A stretch of 7,831 nt of DNA from Bacteroidales bacterium UBA4347 (GTDB taxonomy: Bacteria; Bacteroidota; Bacteroidia; Bacteroidales; P3): assembly GCA_002394185.1 (NCBI GenBank), contig DGTB01000113.1, positions 5,892 to 13,722 of the forward strand, in the 5' to 3' direction. Both the position numbers and the translations under genes were made by a program. Below the pieces are notes generated by a model. It saw only the letters and a program-made list of their open reading frames with translations, did no database searches and was not told the DNA's origin. Positions 7,160-7,831 of this stretch are shown in pieces (the stretch's first letter is position 1; each line of letters begins with the position of its first letter).

Positions 7160-7188
7160 AATGTTTTTATAAAAGTTATAATGTTTTT
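7158..7188 (-). repeat. Direct and inverted repeats in the glmS leader and start
   Basis: The 11-mer aaaaacattat (minus strand) occurs twice with a 20-bp period: at 7188-7178 in the leader and at 7168-7158 running into the ATG. Between and overlapping the copies is the inverted repeat ttataa-aag-ttataa (plus strand, 7167-7181). The region is very AT-rich, so chance is possible. It could set an open ribosome-landing site or be a protein-binding site. Confidence 0.45.
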
Positions 7189-7194
7189 GATTTG

Positions 7195-7225
7195 CAAAAA
7201 TACATATTTTTTACAAACTGACAAA
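7195..7225 (-). promoter_or_regulatory. Bacteroidota-type promoter for glmS and the downstream cluster
   Basis: On the minus strand a -33 element TTTG (7225-7222) is followed after 19 nt by a -7 element TATTTTTG (7202-7195), matching the Bacteroidota primary-sigma consensus TTTG/TAnnTTTG and its usual spacing. Transcription would start around 7190-7187, leaving a leader of about 30 nt before the ATG. The motif match is direct; the start site is inferred. The stretch 7226-7329 upstream shows no recognised operator. Confidence 0.75.
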
Positions 7226-7329
7226 AAAAAATGTGCGTTTCTGGCTTGAAAAAATACAATTCGGCACATGCTGCCCATGGATGGCAATCGTCAAATACGT
7301 GATATCTTGTGGTTTTTGAGTGTTTGGAT

Positions 7330-7365
7330 AAAAAAACGAAAGCCCCTCCCGAGGGAGAGGCTTTC
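7330..7365 (-). terminator. Intrinsic terminator after the oxidoreductase gamma-subunit gene
   Basis: Arms 7338-7349 and 7354-7365 (gaaagcccctcc / ggagaggctttc) pair with one mismatch around the tetraloop cgag. On the minus strand the hairpin is followed by G and seven T (7336-7330). It sits 28 nt past the stop codon at 7394 and upstream of the glmS promoter, insulating the two transcripts. Confidence 0.9.
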
Positions 7366-7393
7366 TGCATTGCGATTTGTCCTTATATTCCGA

Positions 7394-7831
7394 TTAGAGT
7401 TTCTGGACGCATTCGATGAGGCCCTTGCCGATTTCGATAGCTTCCTCGTTCTGGGGAATGAGGTTCCAGTGGCGCTGGGGCAGGGAGTGCTCGAGGCCTT
7501 CGTGGATGTACTGCTTTTCGACGATGGGTTTGAGCTTCAGGAAGCCACCGAGGACCACCATGTTGAAGACCTTGCTGATGCCGAGCTCCTGGGCTTTGGC
7601 GGTAGCGGCGATCTTGTAGATGTTGATGTCCTTGCGGGTGGGCTCGTGGGTGATGCCGTTGGGGTCGTAGATGAGCAGGCCGCCGGGCTTCACGCTGGCC
7701 TCAAACTTGTCCAGCGACTGCTGGTTGAGGATGATGGCCGTGTCGAACTGGTTGATGATGGGCGAGCTGATGCGCTCGTCGCTGATGATGACGGAGACGT
7801 TGGCCGTGCCGCCGCGCATCTCGGGGCCGTA
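7394..7831 (-). CDS. korC: 2-oxoacid:ferredoxin oxidoreductase gamma subunit (5' end outside window)
   Basis: The gamma subunit is the small pyruvate/ketoisovalerate-oxidoreductase-type domain of enzymes that decarboxylate 2-oxoacids to acyl-CoA while reducing ferredoxin in anaerobes. The visible 145 residues begin YGPEMRGGTANVSVIISDE, a hallmark of this family, and continue with SPIINQFDTAIILN, PGGLLIYDPNG and NMVVLGGFLK. About 35-45 N-terminal residues, including the expected glycine-rich GGQG segment, must lie beyond the right edge, so the internal Met at 7819 is not the start. A full-length family member is about 180 residues. Alpha and beta subunit genes are expected just upstream (beyond 7831). 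The strict YGPEMRGG and the small stand-alone gamma subunit favour the 2-oxoglutarate (Kor) type; a branched-chain (Vor) type cannot be excluded, so the symbol is tentative. Confidence 0.88.
   Translation of the reverse strand, partial: YGPEMRGGTANVSVIISDERISSPIINQFDTAIILNQQSLDKFEASVKPGGLLIYDPNGITHEPTRKDINIYKIAATAKAQELGISKVFNMVVLGGFLKLKPIVEKQYIHEGLEHSLPQRHWNLIPQNEEAIEIGKGLIECVQKL

Noticed and set aside
7160..7190. glmS ribozyme or other riboswitch in the glmS leader
   Set aside because: The leader from the inferred start site is about 30 nt of AT-rich sequence, far too short for the known ribozyme, and none of its core elements is seen.
7272..7286. Inverted repeat tgcc-N7-ggca between the terminator and the glmS promoter
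   Set aside because: Only four perfectly paired bases per arm, which is expected by chance and too weak to call an operator.

Overview
The window looks like a chromosomal segment of a Bacteroidales bacterium (Bacteroides/Prevotella/Muribaculaceae-like; genus not resolvable). The supporting signs are: the promoter ahead of glmS fits the Bacteroidota consensus (TTTG, 19 nt, TAnnTTTG); no gene start has a clear Shine-Dalgarno sequence; and the large transglutaminase protein belongs to a type I know mainly from Bacteroidales.

Layout. Positions 1-2325 (+) hold the 3' part of a large multidomain protein: a complete transglutaminase core, a small beta domain, a second transglutaminase-like domain lacking the nucleophile, and a C-terminal thioredoxin-like fold with Ser in place of both redox Cys. 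It carries three unrelated short-repeat blocks, all in frame. It converges tail to tail on a minus-strand cluster, and the two stop codons overlap. The cluster, read from right to left, is glmS (7159-5300), an AlgI/DltB-type MBOAT O-acetyltransferase (5298-3883), a membrane-anchored SGNH/DHHW-type protein (3875-2871), and a LacA/Maa-type hexapeptide acetyltransferase (2865-2320). The gaps are 1, 7 and 5 nt, so this is very probably one operon driven by the promoter at about 7195-7225. At the right edge, 7831-7394 (-) is the 3' part of a 2-oxoacid:ferredoxin oxidoreductase gamma subunit. An intrinsic terminator at 7330-7365 separates it from glmS.

How the genes may work together. GlmS makes glucosamine-6-phosphate, the entry metabolite for UDP-GlcNAc and hence amino-sugar glycans. 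The MBOAT plus SGNH/DHHW pair is the usual architecture for moving acetyl groups across the inner membrane onto an extracytoplasmic polysaccharide, and the hexapeptide acetyltransferase is a cytosolic acetyl-CoA-dependent enzyme. The inferred theme is synthesis and O-acetylation of an amino-sugar-containing surface glycan. The acceptor cannot be read from the sequence.

Non-coding DNA is scarce. The only sizeable gap is 7160-7393, which holds the glmS promoter, a repeat-rich leader and the terminator. I see nothing recognisable in 7226-7329. I found no tRNA, rRNA, CRISPR array, insertion sequence or integrase.
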